Origin: Demequina sp.
Lineage (GTDB): Bacteria; Actinomycetota; Actinomycetes; Actinomycetales; Demequinaceae
DNA length: 58,083 bases
NCBI GenBank assembly: GCA_030148645.1
Contig: JASBTB010000045.1
Location: 1 to 58,083 of the forward strand
Direction of reading: 5' to 3'
Under the pieces are notes generated by a model. That model did not search any database and had not been told where the DNA came from. It saw nothing but the letters and a program-made list of their open reading frames with translations. Positions 48,209 through 56,559 of this stretch are shown here, in pieces; the first letter of the stretch is position 1, and each line of letters begins with the position of its first letter. A program made the translations under genes and the position numbers.

Positions 48209-50326
48209 GTGATCACTGCGCCCGGCACCGTGCCCGACACACTGCGGCACACCATCGACCGGTGGGTGCGCCCGCGGTGGAGTGCCGCCCCGGAGTTCGT
48301 GGTGGCGGCACTCGTGGCTGTCGCGTTGGCTGCAGCCACCACCGCGTCGCTGGGAATTCATCGCCCGTACACGACCCTGCCTCTGGCCGCCGTGGCCACG
48401 TGGGGCGTGTGGTGCGCGGTCCGACCGCATACCCCGCGGGAGACTCCGCAGGCGCGTCGTGGCGCCACCTGGGTGCTGCTTGGCGTGATCGTGTGGATTG
48501 GCGTTGGCATCGTGCTGGCGGGCGAATATCTGATCGTCACGCGCGACCCGGGCTTCCTCACCCTGTCGGGGGTGTGGCTCACCGACCACGCCTCCACCGA
48601 CATTCCAACGCTCGGTGCCATACCGGTCGCGCAACTGCAACCCAACCTCCTCGCCGACGCCTGGCAGGCGTGGAATCTCGACGGTGACGTGGTGCAACCT
48701 CAGGGTGCCAAGGCTCTGCCGGCGCTCATCTCCGTTGGCGGGTGGGTTGCAGGAGTGCCCGGTGTCCTCGCAGCGAACGTCTTCGTCGGCGGCGTCGGCG
48801 TGCTCGCCGTGTACAACGTCGCTCGGCGCTTCCTGACCCCCCTGGCAGCACTCGCCCCCGCCGCCACCGTCGCCTTGACCGTGTCGCACCTGGGGCTGTC
48901 GCGCTCCGCGTATTCGGAACCGCTCACCCTGCTGCTCGTGTTCGCCTCCATCCAGTGGGCGTGGCGTGGACTCGCCGCGGGGCGCCCATGGGCCTTGATC
49001 GTCGCTGGCGTGGCATCCGGCGCCACCGCCTTGGTACGCGTCGATGGCGGCGTCTATGCGCTCGGCGTGCTGATAGGTGTAGCCCTCGCCGGCGCGTTCA
49101 GCGGGCCCCAGGCGCGCTCCGGGTTGATGGTGTTCGGGTTGGCGCAGGCCGCCGTCGTGGGTGCCGGTTACGCGTCGGTGGCACGCTGGAGCGCGGCCTA
49201 TGTGGAGCGTCTTGGTCCAGAGGTTCGCCTGCTGGGTGCCGCCTATGCGGTCATCCTGTTCGCCCTGATCGTGTGGGCTGCGACCTGGTCGAGTTCCATC
49301 GGGGCGCGTCTGAGCGCAGCAGTGGAGGCACGTCGCGTCGCGACGGGGCGGGTCTTCGCGATGGTCACAGTCGGTGCGAGCGTCGTGCTCGCGTCGCGGC
49401 CGTTGTGGATGACAGCCCAACGGGGCACCACCTCCGAGACCGACAAGTTCACCAACACCGTCGTCAAATCCTTCCAGCAGGCCGAGGGCTATGCGATCGA
49501 GCCGACGCGCACCTACGCCGAGCACACCGTCACGTGGCTGAGCTACTACCTCACGTGGCCGCTGCTCGCACTCGCCATGGTGGGCCTGGCCGTGCTGGCC
49601 TACCGGGCCGTCACCGCCAGGTTCGAGTCGTGGGTGTTCCTCGCAGCGGTGGCCGTGCCCAGCCTCCTCTATTTGGCACGCCCGCAGATCGTGCCGGATC
49701 AGTTGTGGGCGATCCGCAGGTTCGAACCGGCGACGCTGCCGGGGGTGGCGCTCGCCGCAGGCGTGGGCGCATGGTGGCTCGCCCACCGGCTCGCGCTCCG
49801 GTGGCCCCAGGCACGCCACCGACTCGTCGCCTCAGCGGCGGTCATCCTGGTGGCCGCACCCGTGACCACCTACATCAGTATTCGTCCCGCTGAGCAGTAC
49901 CCGGTCACCGTTGCGGCGTATGCCTACGTGCGGGAGCAGCAGGGCGCCAGGGCGCAGATCGACGCCCTCTGCCGGGTGGCGGACGGGAGGCCGATCATCC
50001 TGGCAGGCTCCTCCTCGCACTTTGGATCGTTGCGCGTCATGTGCGACGTCCCCGTGGTGCTGGCACTTGAGAAGCCGACGCCCACCACCTTGCAACGGGC
50101 CACCGAGATCTGGGGCGAAGCCCCTGTTGTGCTGACCCGCGACAGCACCTGGTTCTGGGAGAGTGCACCCGCACCCGTCGTCACGTCGACGACCTTTCAG
50201 GGCGAGTACGCACTCCAACGGATGCCGCGGATGACGTCGACCCGCGACTTCACCTGGTTTGCTGGCGTCGTGGGTCCCGACGGTGCGTTGACGCCGCTCA
50301 ACCCCGACGGATCCCCCGCGCCCTAA
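48209..50326 (+). CDS. Polytopic glycosyltransferase-like membrane protein
   Basis: 705 residues with about 11-13 helices. An early extracellular loop carries GEYLIVTRDPGFLTLSGVWL, with an acidic RD pair of the kind found in GT-C polyprenyl-sugar transferases (GT39/GT83 type). The C-terminal soluble region (about 560-700) is extracellular. It probably transfers a sugar from a polyprenyl carrier to a surface glycan or protein; the substrate is unknown. The GTG at 48209 is used; ATG alternatives are much further in. Confidence 0.7.
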   Translation: MITAPGTVPDTLRHTIDRWVRPRWSAAPEFVVAALVAVALAAATTASLGIHRPYTTLPLAAVATWGVWCAVRPHTPRETPQARRGATWVLLGVIVWIGVGIVLAGEYLIVTRDPGFLTLSGVWLTDHASTDIPTLGAIPVAQLQPNLLADAWQAWNLDGDVVQPQGAKALPALISVGGWVAGVPGVLAANVFVGGVGVLAVYNVARRFLTPLAALAPAATVALTVSHLGLSRSAYSEPLTLLLVFASIQWAWRGLAAGRPWALIVAGVASGATALVRVDGGVYALGVLIGVALAGAFSGPQARSGLMVFGLAQAAVVGAGYASVARWSAAYVERLGPEVRLLGAAYAVILFALIVWAATWSSSIGARLSAAVEARRVATGRVFAMVTVGASVVLASRPLWMTAQRGTTSETDKFTNTVVKSFQQAEGYAIEPTRTYAEHTVTWLSYYLTWPLLALAMVGLAVLAYRAVTARFESWVFLAAVAVPSLLYLARPQIVPDQLWAIRRFEPATLPGVALAAGVGAWWLAHRLALRWPQARHRLVASAAVILVAAPVTTYISIRPAEQYPVTVAAYAYVREQQGARAQIDALCRVADGRPIILAGSSSHFGSLRVMCDVPVVLALEKPTPTTLQRATEIWGEAPVVLTRDSTWFWESAPAPVVTSTTFQGEYALQRMPRMTSTRDFTWFAGVVGPDGALTPLNPDGSPAP

Positions 50327-50385
50327 GCTGGCGTTGTCCACAGATCCGCCCTCACGGGAGCAGGCGGGGCGCGGGCTGTGACACG

Positions 50386-52254
50386 GTGCCTCACGTGCGC
50401 CTCACGATCGATCGTTCGCTGACCGACACTCACGATGTCGATCTGGAGGCCGCCATCGGGACGAGCCTCGCGGAGGTAGTCGACGGTGTCACATCGAAAC
50501 GGGCGTGGTGTGGCTCGACCCTTCTGGACCCCTCACACCAGGTGGGGACCTATCCGCTTGTGCATGGGGCGCGCCTGCGTGACGGTCCCGGCCCTCACAC
50601 CGCCGCCCTGCCGGGGTGGCATCTGGCGGCCATCGCGGGCCCCGATGCCGGTGCGCTCATCGGCGTAGACGCTCCCGTCACCGTGGGGTCGGCCCAGGGT
50701 CCCTGCGGGATACGGGACGACGCCATGGACGCCGCCCACCTCCGTGTCGCCCCCACGCGGGGCGGCGCCCTCGCGTGCCGGGACCTGGCTTCCACCAATG
50801 GCACCGGTTGGTGGCGTCGCGATGGCGAACGGTGGTGGTGGTGGGGTTTCAGACGGCGCTTCACCGCCCACGAGGGAGACATCCTCAGCGTCGGAAACAC
50901 CGCTTTGCAGGTGCGCCGGGGCGACGGCCCGCCAGGTCCCGGGCTGGCGCGACCTGCCCTCGTCGTCGGCCGAGTGCGGGCCGCACTGCCGTGGACGCCG
51001 ACCCCCGCCTGGGACGGCCTGCCGGACCCGACGACCGTCGCGGCGTGGACGGGACCCGTCACGATCGCCGGTCCCCACGCCCACGCCGCAGCGCGTGCCG
51101 TCATCTTGGCGCGCGGCAGACGGCCACCGGCGCCCGCACCCTTCGACGAGGACTGGCTCCGCTGGTTGCCCGCCGCCCGTGCCAGTGACGGGCAGATCCG
51201 GTGCGTGTCATCGGCACCAGGTCCCGAGCAGGCGAGCCTCGACGCGCACGCCACCCAGTGCCGCGTCCCTGGAACCGTCGACACCGCACCGCGGCTCCCG
51301 ATAGCGGTCTCGCAGCACCGTGCCGACGCCGTGGCTCGACGACTCGCCAGTACGGCGGCCGTTGCCTGGCCCCACGCCGTGCGGTGGGCCGACGTCGACC
51401 GGCCCCGCACACAGTCCCGGCAGATGGTCCCCCTGAGTGTCGCGTTGGGTGCCGTCTGTGCACCGCGCATGGAGCCGTGGCTCGTCACCCTCGATGAGCG
51501 CACCCCCCACCTTTTGGTTGCGGGCGCACCGCGCAGCGGCGCGTCGACGCTCCTGGCAACGCTGGTTGGCGGGCTGACCTACCACTACGACCCACAGCGA
51601 CTATCGGTGGTGCTGATCGGCTCCGGCACGGACGGCCCGCTCGCACCGTGTGGGGGCATTCCTCACGTCAGGGTCGTCGCGCCCAGGGCCGATGGCGACG
51701 AGGCGGTGGTCGCCCTGGAGGCCACCGCCGCCCAGGCGCGCTGGCGTCGGGAGGCGCTTCACGCCTCCGGCAAGTCCGATTGGCGCGCGTGGGAGGCATC
51801 GTCACAGGCACCCGCCCGGCTCCTCGTCGTGATCGACGACTTCGATCTGACTGCAGGCAGGTCCCGGGTTGCGGCGGCGACACTCGAGGCCTTGGCCAAC
51901 TCCTCGGTGTTTGTGGGCGTCCACGTGGCGCTGGCAACGCACCGGCCCGCGGGCGCAATCACGCCCGTGCTGCGGGCGTCGTGCGCGCACACTGTGGCAT
52001 TGCAGTGCGCATCGGAGTCAGATTCGCTCGGTGTGATCGGCGTGACCGATGCCGCAATACTCGGCGACGTTCCCGGCCGTGCCCTGGCCGGCAGGCCGGG
52101 GCAACGGGAGATGGTTCAGGTGGCGCAGCCCGCAGCCGAGACCTCGCCGCGGGTGCACCGCGTGGGTAGTGACGTGGCGCCTGCCCTCCACCTGGCCGAC
52201 GCGGTGGCGACGCGCAGCCGTCAGGACTCGTCCAGCGCCCCGGATCGGCCGTAG
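50386..52254 (+). CDS. FHA-FtsK/EssC-like protein with degenerate P-loop
   Basis: 622 residues. The N-terminal 75 residues look ubiquitin-like, and about 80-180 form an FHA domain (AAHLRV, DLASTNGTGWW), which binds phosphothreonine. A C-terminal FtsK/SpoIIIE-type domain (about 355-560) has an intact-looking Walker B (LLVVIDDFD, 479-487) but a P-loop GAPRSGAST (380-388) in which the catalytic Lys is Ala. No membrane helix is visible. EssC/EccC motors of type VII secretion have FHA plus several ATPase domains, of which later ones can be inactive. None of the other type VII genes is in the window, so this is an orphan. GTG start at 50386. Confidence 0.75.
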   Translation: MPHVRLTIDRSLTDTHDVDLEAAIGTSLAEVVDGVTSKRAWCGSTLLDPSHQVGTYPLVHGARLRDGPGPHTAALPGWHLAAIAGPDAGALIGVDAPVTVGSAQGPCGIRDDAMDAAHLRVAPTRGGALACRDLASTNGTGWWRRDGERWWWWGFRRRFTAHEGDILSVGNTALQVRRGDGPPGPGLARPALVVGRVRAALPWTPTPAWDGLPDPTTVAAWTGPVTIAGPHAHAAARAVILARGRRPPAPAPFDEDWLRWLPAARASDGQIRCVSSAPGPEQASLDAHATQCRVPGTVDTAPRLPIAVSQHRADAVARRLASTAAVAWPHAVRWADVDRPRTQSRQMVPLSVALGAVCAPRMEPWLVTLDERTPHLLVAGAPRSGASTLLATLVGGLTYHYDPQRLSVVLIGSGTDGPLAPCGGIPHVRVVAPRADGDEAVVALEATAAQARWRREALHASGKSDWRAWEASSQAPARLLVVIDDFDLTAGRSRVAAATLEALANSSVFVGVHVALATHRPAGAITPVLRASCAHTVALQCASESDSLGVIGVTDAAILGDVPGRALAGRPGQREMVQVAQPAAETSPRVHRVGSDVAPALHLADAVATRSRQDSSSAPDRP

Positions 52255-52616
52255 TCGGCCAGTCTGCGCACCACGGCCGCCGTCACGACGGCCGCGGCAA
52301 CGATCAACGCGACCGCCACGAGCGGCCACACGGTGAGCAGCCAGACGCCCACGCTCGCCTGCATGAGCTGCCACGCGAGGGCTCCGCTCAGAGCGAACCT
52401 CCGACGTCTGGCAAAGCCCCACGTGAACACCCCCACTCCGGCGGCAAAAACGGCCATCACGCCACCGAGCGCGGCGGCCATGCCGGGATTCTCGCTGCCT
52501 AGCAGGGCATATACCCCATATCCGACCGCCATGAGCGATGCCGCGACCGTCTCCAGGGTCAGGACCACGAGCGCCACGAGGTCGAGAACGGCCCAAGACC
52601 GCGGTGTTTTGTGCAT
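52221..52616 (-). CDS. Small four-helix membrane protein
   Basis: A 131-residue protein with four helices (from about VLDLVALVVLTLETVAASL) and a short basic N-terminus MHKTPRSW. It is found next to whiB1 and the FtsK-like gene in related genomes, but I know no function. GAGG precedes the ATG at 52616. Its 3' end overlaps the FtsK-like gene by 34 bases in a convergent arrangement. Confidence 0.7.
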   Translation of the reverse strand: MHKTPRSWAVLDLVALVVLTLETVAASLMAVGYGVYALLGSENPGMAAALGGVMAVFAAGVGVFTWGFARRRRFALSGALAWQLMQASVGVWLLTVWPLVAVALIVAAAVVTAAVVRRLADYGRSGALDES

Positions 52617-52663
52617 GGTATCCAACCTCACTCGGGGAATTGTGATGGACATTACAGGTTCAA

Positions 52664-52679
52664 ACCCTTGTCATCCGTC
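52664..52679. promoter_or_regulatory. Element shared with the whiB2 upstream region
   Basis: ACCCTTGTCATCCGTC here matches ACCCTTGTAATCCGTG at 42563-42578 in 14 of 16 bases. It lies 95 bases before whiB1 and 48 bases before the oppositely oriented membrane-protein gene. ATTACA lies nearby in both places (52650-52655; 42558-42563). Probably a promoter/operator element; the binding protein is unknown. Confidence 0.4.
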
Positions 52680-52773
52680 GTTAACGATGCGACCATGGAC
52701 GTTAGTGATCCGCGACGACGCGGCGAATCTACCGCAGCGTAGGTCGCCGCCTTTTTCTTTGTGAGGAGATCCC

Positions 52774-53028
52774 ATGGATTGGCGCGACCGCGCAGCGTGC
52801 CTCGACGTCGACGATCCGGAACTGTTCTTTCCGGTCGGCAATACCGGGCCAGCTCTCGTGCAGATCGAGAAGGCCAAGGCCGTGTGCAATACGTGCACGG
52901 TGCGAGACGTGTGCCTGCAGTGGGCCATGGAGCACAACCAGGACTCTGGCGTGTGGGGCGGGCTGTCGGAAGACGAGCGCCGTTCTCTCAAGCGCCGCGC
53001 CGCCCGCGCGCGCCGCGCCGCCAAGTAG
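52774..53028 (+). CDS. whiB1: WhiB-family iron-sulfur regulator, WhiB1 type
   Basis: An 84-residue protein with cluster cysteines Cys9, Cys38, Cys41 and Cys47, the GVWGGL turn and a basic DNA-binding tail (SLKRRAARARR). WhiB1 is essential in mycobacteria, binds sigma-A and reacts with nitric oxide. GAGGAG lies before the ATG. The convergent partner pdtaS starts its end 15 bases downstream, the same pairing as Rv3219/Rv3220c. Confidence 0.95.
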   Translation: MDWRDRAACLDVDDPELFFPVGNTGPALVQIEKAKAVCNTCTVRDVCLQWAMEHNQDSGVWGGLSEDERRSLKRRAARARRAAK

Positions 53029-53043
53029 CCCCCCGCATCGGCC

Positions 53044-54489
53044 CTAGTCGCCATCCACGGTGACCGTCAGATCCACACGCGAACCGCCGTTCACGGCGCG
53101 CCACGCGATCTGGCCGTGAAGTTCGTTGGTTACGAGAGTACGGACGATCTGTGATCCCAGCCCGGTCGGGTCTGCCGCGATTCCCTTCCCGTCGTCGGTG
53201 ATCCGGGCATGCAAGATGGAGCCTTCCCGCTGCGCAAAGATCGTGATGGTTCCGTGCTCGCGCCCCTCGAAGCCGTGCTCAACGGCGTTGGTCACGAGTT
53301 CCGTCACAATCAACGCCAGCGACGAGGCGTACTGTGCGGGAATCATGCCGAAATCCCCTTCGCGCACGATCTTGACCTGGACGCCAGGCGAGGCAACGTC
53401 GGCCGCCATGCGAGCCGCGCGTGCCACGAGGTCGTCAAAGTGTACGTGCTCGTCCAGGGTGCCGGACAGCGTTTCGTGCACCATCGCAATGGTCGCGACA
53501 CGGCGCATCGCCTCCGACAGTGCTTCCTTCGCCTCGGGCGCCTCCACCCGGCGGGACTGCAACCTCAACAGGGCCGCCACCGTCTGCAGGTTGTTCTTCA
53601 CACGATGGTGAATCTCGCGGATCGTCGCATCTTTGGTGATGAGTTCGCGCTCGCGGCGGCGCAAGTCGCTCACATCTCGGCACAGCAGCACCGCGCCCAC
53701 ACGGTTGCCGTTGTCCGTGACGGGGATGGCACGCAACGACAGTGCGGCGCCGTTGGCCTCCACATCGGTGCGCCATGCCGCGCGTCCCGCCGTGACCATG
53801 GCAAGCGTCTCGTCCACCTGTCCTCGATCGGCCACCATGGCAGTCACCACCCGGGGAAGTGCCCGGTGCAGGAGCGATCCGGTGACCCCAAGGCGATGGA
53901 AGCAGGACAGCGCGTTGGGACTAGCATACGTGACGATGCCTTGGGCATCGAGCCTCATGACGCCGTCGCCCACGCGCGGCGCACCCCGCTTGGGACCCGT
54001 CACGGAGGTGCGCAACGGGAACTCACCGCGCGTGATCATGCGCAACAGGTCGTCGGCGGCACCCTTGTAGTTGATCTCCAGGCGACTGGACGAGCGCAGG
54101 GCGGCCATCGACGCCTCGCGGGTGAGGACCGCGATCACCCGTCCGCGCATCACCACAGGCAGCGCCTCCTCGCGCACCGCATAGGTCTCGTCCCACCGCG
54201 GCTCCCGCGACACGACGATCTGACGTTCCGTGAACGCGGTATCCAGGTGCCCGATGCGACCGGCGGCAGCCCTGACACCCACCACCTCCTCCTGGTGAAC
54301 CGTGGGGCCCGTGGAGGGACGACAGTGACCAATCGCCACGAAACCCTCCTCCACCTTGCGCCACAACACCAGGTCCGCAAAGGAAAGGTCAGCAATCATC
54401 TGCCAGTCAGCCACCAACTCAGAAAGCCAGTCGGCCTCGTCCTGAGGCATGGGGCCGTATCGTTGCGCGATCTCGGACAGTGTGGCCAC
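53044..54489 (-). CDS. pdtaS: PdtaS-type cytosolic sensor histidine kinase
   Basis: 481 residues: an N-terminal GAF domain (about 5-145), a PAS domain (about 172-280), then a HisKA_2 domain with the phospho-acceptor in REIHHRVKNNLQT (His294 or His295) and an HWE/HATPase domain (LIVTELVTNAVEHGF, DDGKGI, GLGSQIV). PdtaS acts with PdtaR, an RNA-binding antiterminator, in nutrient and metal/nitric-oxide sensing. The pdtaR gene is not in the window. No membrane helices. It is convergent with whiB1. Confidence 0.93.
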   Translation of the reverse strand: MATLSEIAQRYGPMPQDEADWLSELVADWQMIADLSFADLVLWRKVEEGFVAIGHCRPSTGPTVHQEEVVGVRAAAGRIGHLDTAFTERQIVVSREPRWDETYAVREEALPVVMRGRVIAVLTREASMAALRSSSRLEINYKGAADDLLRMITRGEFPLRTSVTGPKRGAPRVGDGVMRLDAQGIVTYASPNALSCFHRLGVTGSLLHRALPRVVTAMVADRGQVDETLAMVTAGRAAWRTDVEANGAALSLRAIPVTDNGNRVGAVLLCRDVSDLRRRERELITKDATIREIHHRVKNNLQTVAALLRLQSRRVEAPEAKEALSEAMRRVATIAMVHETLSGTLDEHVHFDDLVARAARMAADVASPGVQVKIVREGDFGMIPAQYASSLALIVTELVTNAVEHGFEGREHGTITIFAQREGSILHARITDDGKGIAADPTGLGSQIVRTLVTNELHGQIAWRAVNGGSRVDLTVTVDGD

Positions 54490-54558
54490 GTGCCAAGCCT
54501 AGGAGGCGTCGCGGGTAGTCGGCGCCGCGATACCCTGATCACAGCGGGAGGAGGCGCC

Positions 54559-55065
54559 TTGAACATCACCCACGAACACCACTTCGATGCCTCTATCGAG
54601 GAGGTGATCGCCATGTTCAGCAACGAGGAGTTCGCGGCGAAACGCGCACGCGCCTCAGGCGGGGCGGATTCCGACGTCCTCGTCGACGCGGAGGATGACG
54701 GCTCTTTCACGGTCGTGATCCGACGCACGATTTCGGCCGATGCGATTCCGCCCGAATTTCGAGCCTTTGTCGGTTCTCACATTCAGGTCAGGTACACGGA
54801 GGCGTGGGCTGCTCCCGGCGAATCGCGCGAAGACGGGCAGCGCAGGGGCACGTTCGCCATGGAGATTCCCGGAACGCCCGGGCATGCGCGCGGCGTGGTG
54901 GTCCTGACACCCGTGGACTCGGGCACCGATTTTGGTGTCGCCGGGGACGTGCACGCATCGGTGCCCCTGGTCGGGTCGATGGTCGAGCGTGCGATCGCTG
55001 CCGCGATCGAACAGGCTTTTCCCCAGGAGTTGGCGGAGGCCGATACCTGGCTCGCGTCCACGTGA
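54559..55065 (+). CDS. DUF2505 (SRPBCC-like) protein
   Basis: A 168-residue protein of the START/SRPBCC superfamily: NITHEHHFDASIEEVIAMFS at the start, the beta-sheet core and the C-terminal helix SMVERAIAAAIEQAFPQEL. Such folds bind hydrophobic ligands; the ligand is unknown. The start is TTG at 54559, chosen because GGGAGGAGG precedes it and the conserved sequence begins there. Its stop overlaps the first crcB gene as GTGA. Confidence 0.82.
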   Translation: MNITHEHHFDASIEEVIAMFSNEEFAAKRARASGGADSDVLVDAEDDGSFTVVIRRTISADAIPPEFRAFVGSHIQVRYTEAWAAPGESREDGQRRGTFAMEIPGTPGHARGVVVLTPVDSGTDFGVAGDVHASVPLVGSMVERAIAAAIEQAFPQELAEADTWLAST

Positions 55066-55502
55066 AGGCACGGGTCTACGCCGTCGTGTTTGTCGGCGCG
55101 GCGTTCGGTGGCGCCGCTCGCCTGGGGATTGACCTGCTCATCGATTCCCACCGCTGGCAATGGGACTTCATGCTGATCAACCTGGTGGGATCTGCCTCGC
55201 TCGGTGGAGTGATGGGCTGGTATTCGGCACACAGTGCCCGATGGTGGTTGCCGGGAATCGGACCCGGGCTACTCGGCGGCTTCACGACATTCTCTTCCAT
55301 GGCAGCGCCTCATCCGGATGCCCCCGTGTCGGCGGCGCTCTTGCTGGCGGTCACGCTCGCGGGTGCAGCCGCTGCCGCTGCGTTCGGCTGGTGGGCTGGC
55401 GACACGATCGCCCTGAAATTAGGGGCGCATGAGCGCGACGTGGATGCGGACCGGGTCGAGGCCGATGTCGAGGGCTACCACCACGAGGAGTCGCGGTCGT
55501 GA
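55062..55502 (+). CDS. crcB: Fluoride channel subunit CrcB (first)
   Basis: A 146-residue four-helix protein of the Fluc family. Family features seen: GGAARLGIDLLI, INLVGSASLGGVMGWY and the fluoride-pore segment GGFTTFSSMA. The C-terminal tail (after about 118) is charged and longer than usual. Fluc channels form antiparallel dimers; adjacent paired genes usually make a heterodimer. GTG start overlapping DUF2505. No fluoride riboswitch is seen before the operon. Confidence 0.92.
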   Translation: MKARVYAVVFVGAAFGGAARLGIDLLIDSHRWQWDFMLINLVGSASLGGVMGWYSAHSARWWLPGIGPGLLGGFTTFSSMAAPHPDAPVSAALLLAVTLAGAAAAAAFGWWAGDTIALKLGAHERDVDADRVEADVEGYHHEESRS

Positions 55503-55870
55503 CACCCACAGTCTTTGTCGCGGCCGCGCTCGGCACCGGATTCGGTGCGGTCCTCCGCTTCGCGCTGAGTTCACTGCGGCGCGAACACCACCTGCCGTGG
55601 CCCACTCTGGTCGTCAACATGCTCGGCTCGGCGTTGCTGGGCGCCGCGGGTGCGTTGCTCGACAACGGCATGTTGTCCTCCGCGGAAGCTTTCGTGGTGG
55701 GCGGTGGCGTCGCGGGTGGGTTGACCACGTTCTCGACGTTGTCCGTGGATGCCGTGGTGTGGTGGCGCACATCCCGACGCAACGCCGTGCTCTACCTCGC
55801 GATCACGGGAGTTGCCGGCGTGGGCGCCGGGGCGCTGGGCTGGGCACTGGCCTCCGTCATGACGGCGTGA
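55499..55870 (+). CDS. crcB: Fluoride channel subunit CrcB (second)
   Basis: A 123-residue four-helix Fluc protein (FGAVLRFALSSL, VVNMLGSALLGAAGALL, GGLTTFSTLSVDAVVW). With the upstream subunit it should form a dimeric fluoride exporter. The GTG start overlaps the previous stop as GTGA (55499-55502). Its end overlaps the convergent DUF427 remnant by 14 bases. Confidence 0.93.
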   Translation: MTPTVFVAAALGTGFGAVLRFALSSLRREHHLPWPTLVVNMLGSALLGAAGALLDNGMLSSAEAFVVGGGVAGGLTTFSTLSVDAVVWWRTSRRNAVLYLAITGVAGVGAGALGWALASVMTA

Positions 55871-56161
55871 CGGCGACGCCTTTCCAGAAGGCGACGTGAC
55901 CCTCGATCTGTCGAGCCGCCTCCTTGGGGTGGTCGTAGTGCCATGCGGCGTTGGCGTTGGTGTCACCGTCGACAACGACATCAAGGACTCGGCATGACCC
56001 TTCCACGGGCACGTGGATGTCGCGTCGCAGTGGCGTAGGTGCTCCGACTTGATGGAATCACGGGGGAAGTAGTGTTTGCCATCGACCACCACGGTGTCGT
56101 CGGACTCGGCGATGACGGTTCCGTTCCAGACAGCCTTCTGAGGTCCTCCTTCCGTCGGCAA
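55857..56161 (-). pseudogene. DUF427 gene, start lost and frameshifted
   Basis: DUF427 proteins are small (about 95 residues) and begin MKAxWNGTVIAESDDTVV. Here KAVWNGTVIAESDDTVVVDG is preceded by CAG (56138-56140) where ATG is expected, although GGAGGA still sits just upstream. After CPWKGHAES, near 55984-55992, the frame shifts: the next frame continues DVVVDGDTNANAAW, then HYDHPKEAARQIEGHVAFW and KGVAVTPS before TGA at 55857-55859. A one-base loss explains the shift. An in-frame TTG at 56161 could still start the first part. Two independent lesions argue for decay over a sequencing error. Confidence 0.8.
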
Positions 56162-56282
56162 CGCCCCGTTGCCTCCGTGGGGAAACCCGCGCCTCGCCGT
56201 CGACGCTTCCCACCATCGCGGGGATTGCCCCGCATGGCCACCACCACACCCCCGCCCGCGACTACGACCCCGAGAAACGACA

Positions 56283-56310
56283 AGAGGCCCCTCCCGAAGG
56301 AGGAGCCTCT
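56283..56310 (-). terminator. Terminator downstream of the tRNA remnant
   Basis: Read leftward, AGAGGCTCCTCC / GGAGGGGCCTCT closes a stem of 6+5 pairs with a CTTC-type loop and one mismatch, followed by TTGTCGTTTC. It lies about 50 bases after the tRNA 3' end in tRNA orientation, where the tRNA's own terminator would be expected. Confidence 0.7.
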
Positions 56311-56361
56311 GCCAACAACGCCCCGAGACACCTGTCAACGATGTCCCGACACATCACAACG

Positions 56362-56405
56362 TAGCGGGGACAGGATTTGAACCTGCAACCTCCGGGTTAT
56401 GAGCC
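56362..56405 (-). tRNA. 3' half of initiator tRNA-Met (CAT), attachment site
   Basis: On the minus strand the sequence runs from GGCTCATAACCCGG (anticodon loop with CAT, 3' anticodon strand) through AGGTT, the T-arm GCAGG-TTCAAAT-CCTGT and the acceptor strand CCCCGCT plus discriminator A. This pattern fits bacterial initiator tRNA. The 5' half does not follow: upstream bases cannot pair with the acceptor strand, and the 5' anticodon strand reads ATCGG rather than CCGGG. Only a decayed echo of a D-arm (AAGCAGCTTGATAA) is left. A half tRNA directly beside an integrase is the hallmark of a recombination site. The intact gene should be at the far end of the element. Confidence 0.65.
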
Positions 56406-56533
56406 GATTATCAAGCTGCTTCCCCTTAGAGGAAGGCTATACCTACTGGTAAACCAAGCAAAAACGTCACTTCAGTCTACCGGAGCACCATCAGAGTAGA
56501 GGGTGGAATCCCGTTGTTTAATAGCAGTTTTTG

Positions 56534-56552
56534 GAGTAGTTTTGCTCTACTC
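56534..56552. repeat. Inverted repeat before the integrase gene
   Basis: GAGTAG (56534-56539) and CTACTC (56547-56552) form a 6-bp inverted repeat with a 7-base spacer immediately before the integrase start. A direct GAGTAGA copy lies at 56494-56500. They may be arm-type recombinase sites or a repressor operator. The 154 bases between the attachment core and the ATG contain no other recognisable gene. Confidence 0.4.
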
Positions 56553-56559
56553 TCAATAT

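Noticed and set aside
56362-56438. A complete tRNA-Met gene
   Set aside because: The 5' acceptor strand and the 5' anticodon strand do not pair with the 3' half, so only a half gene is supported.
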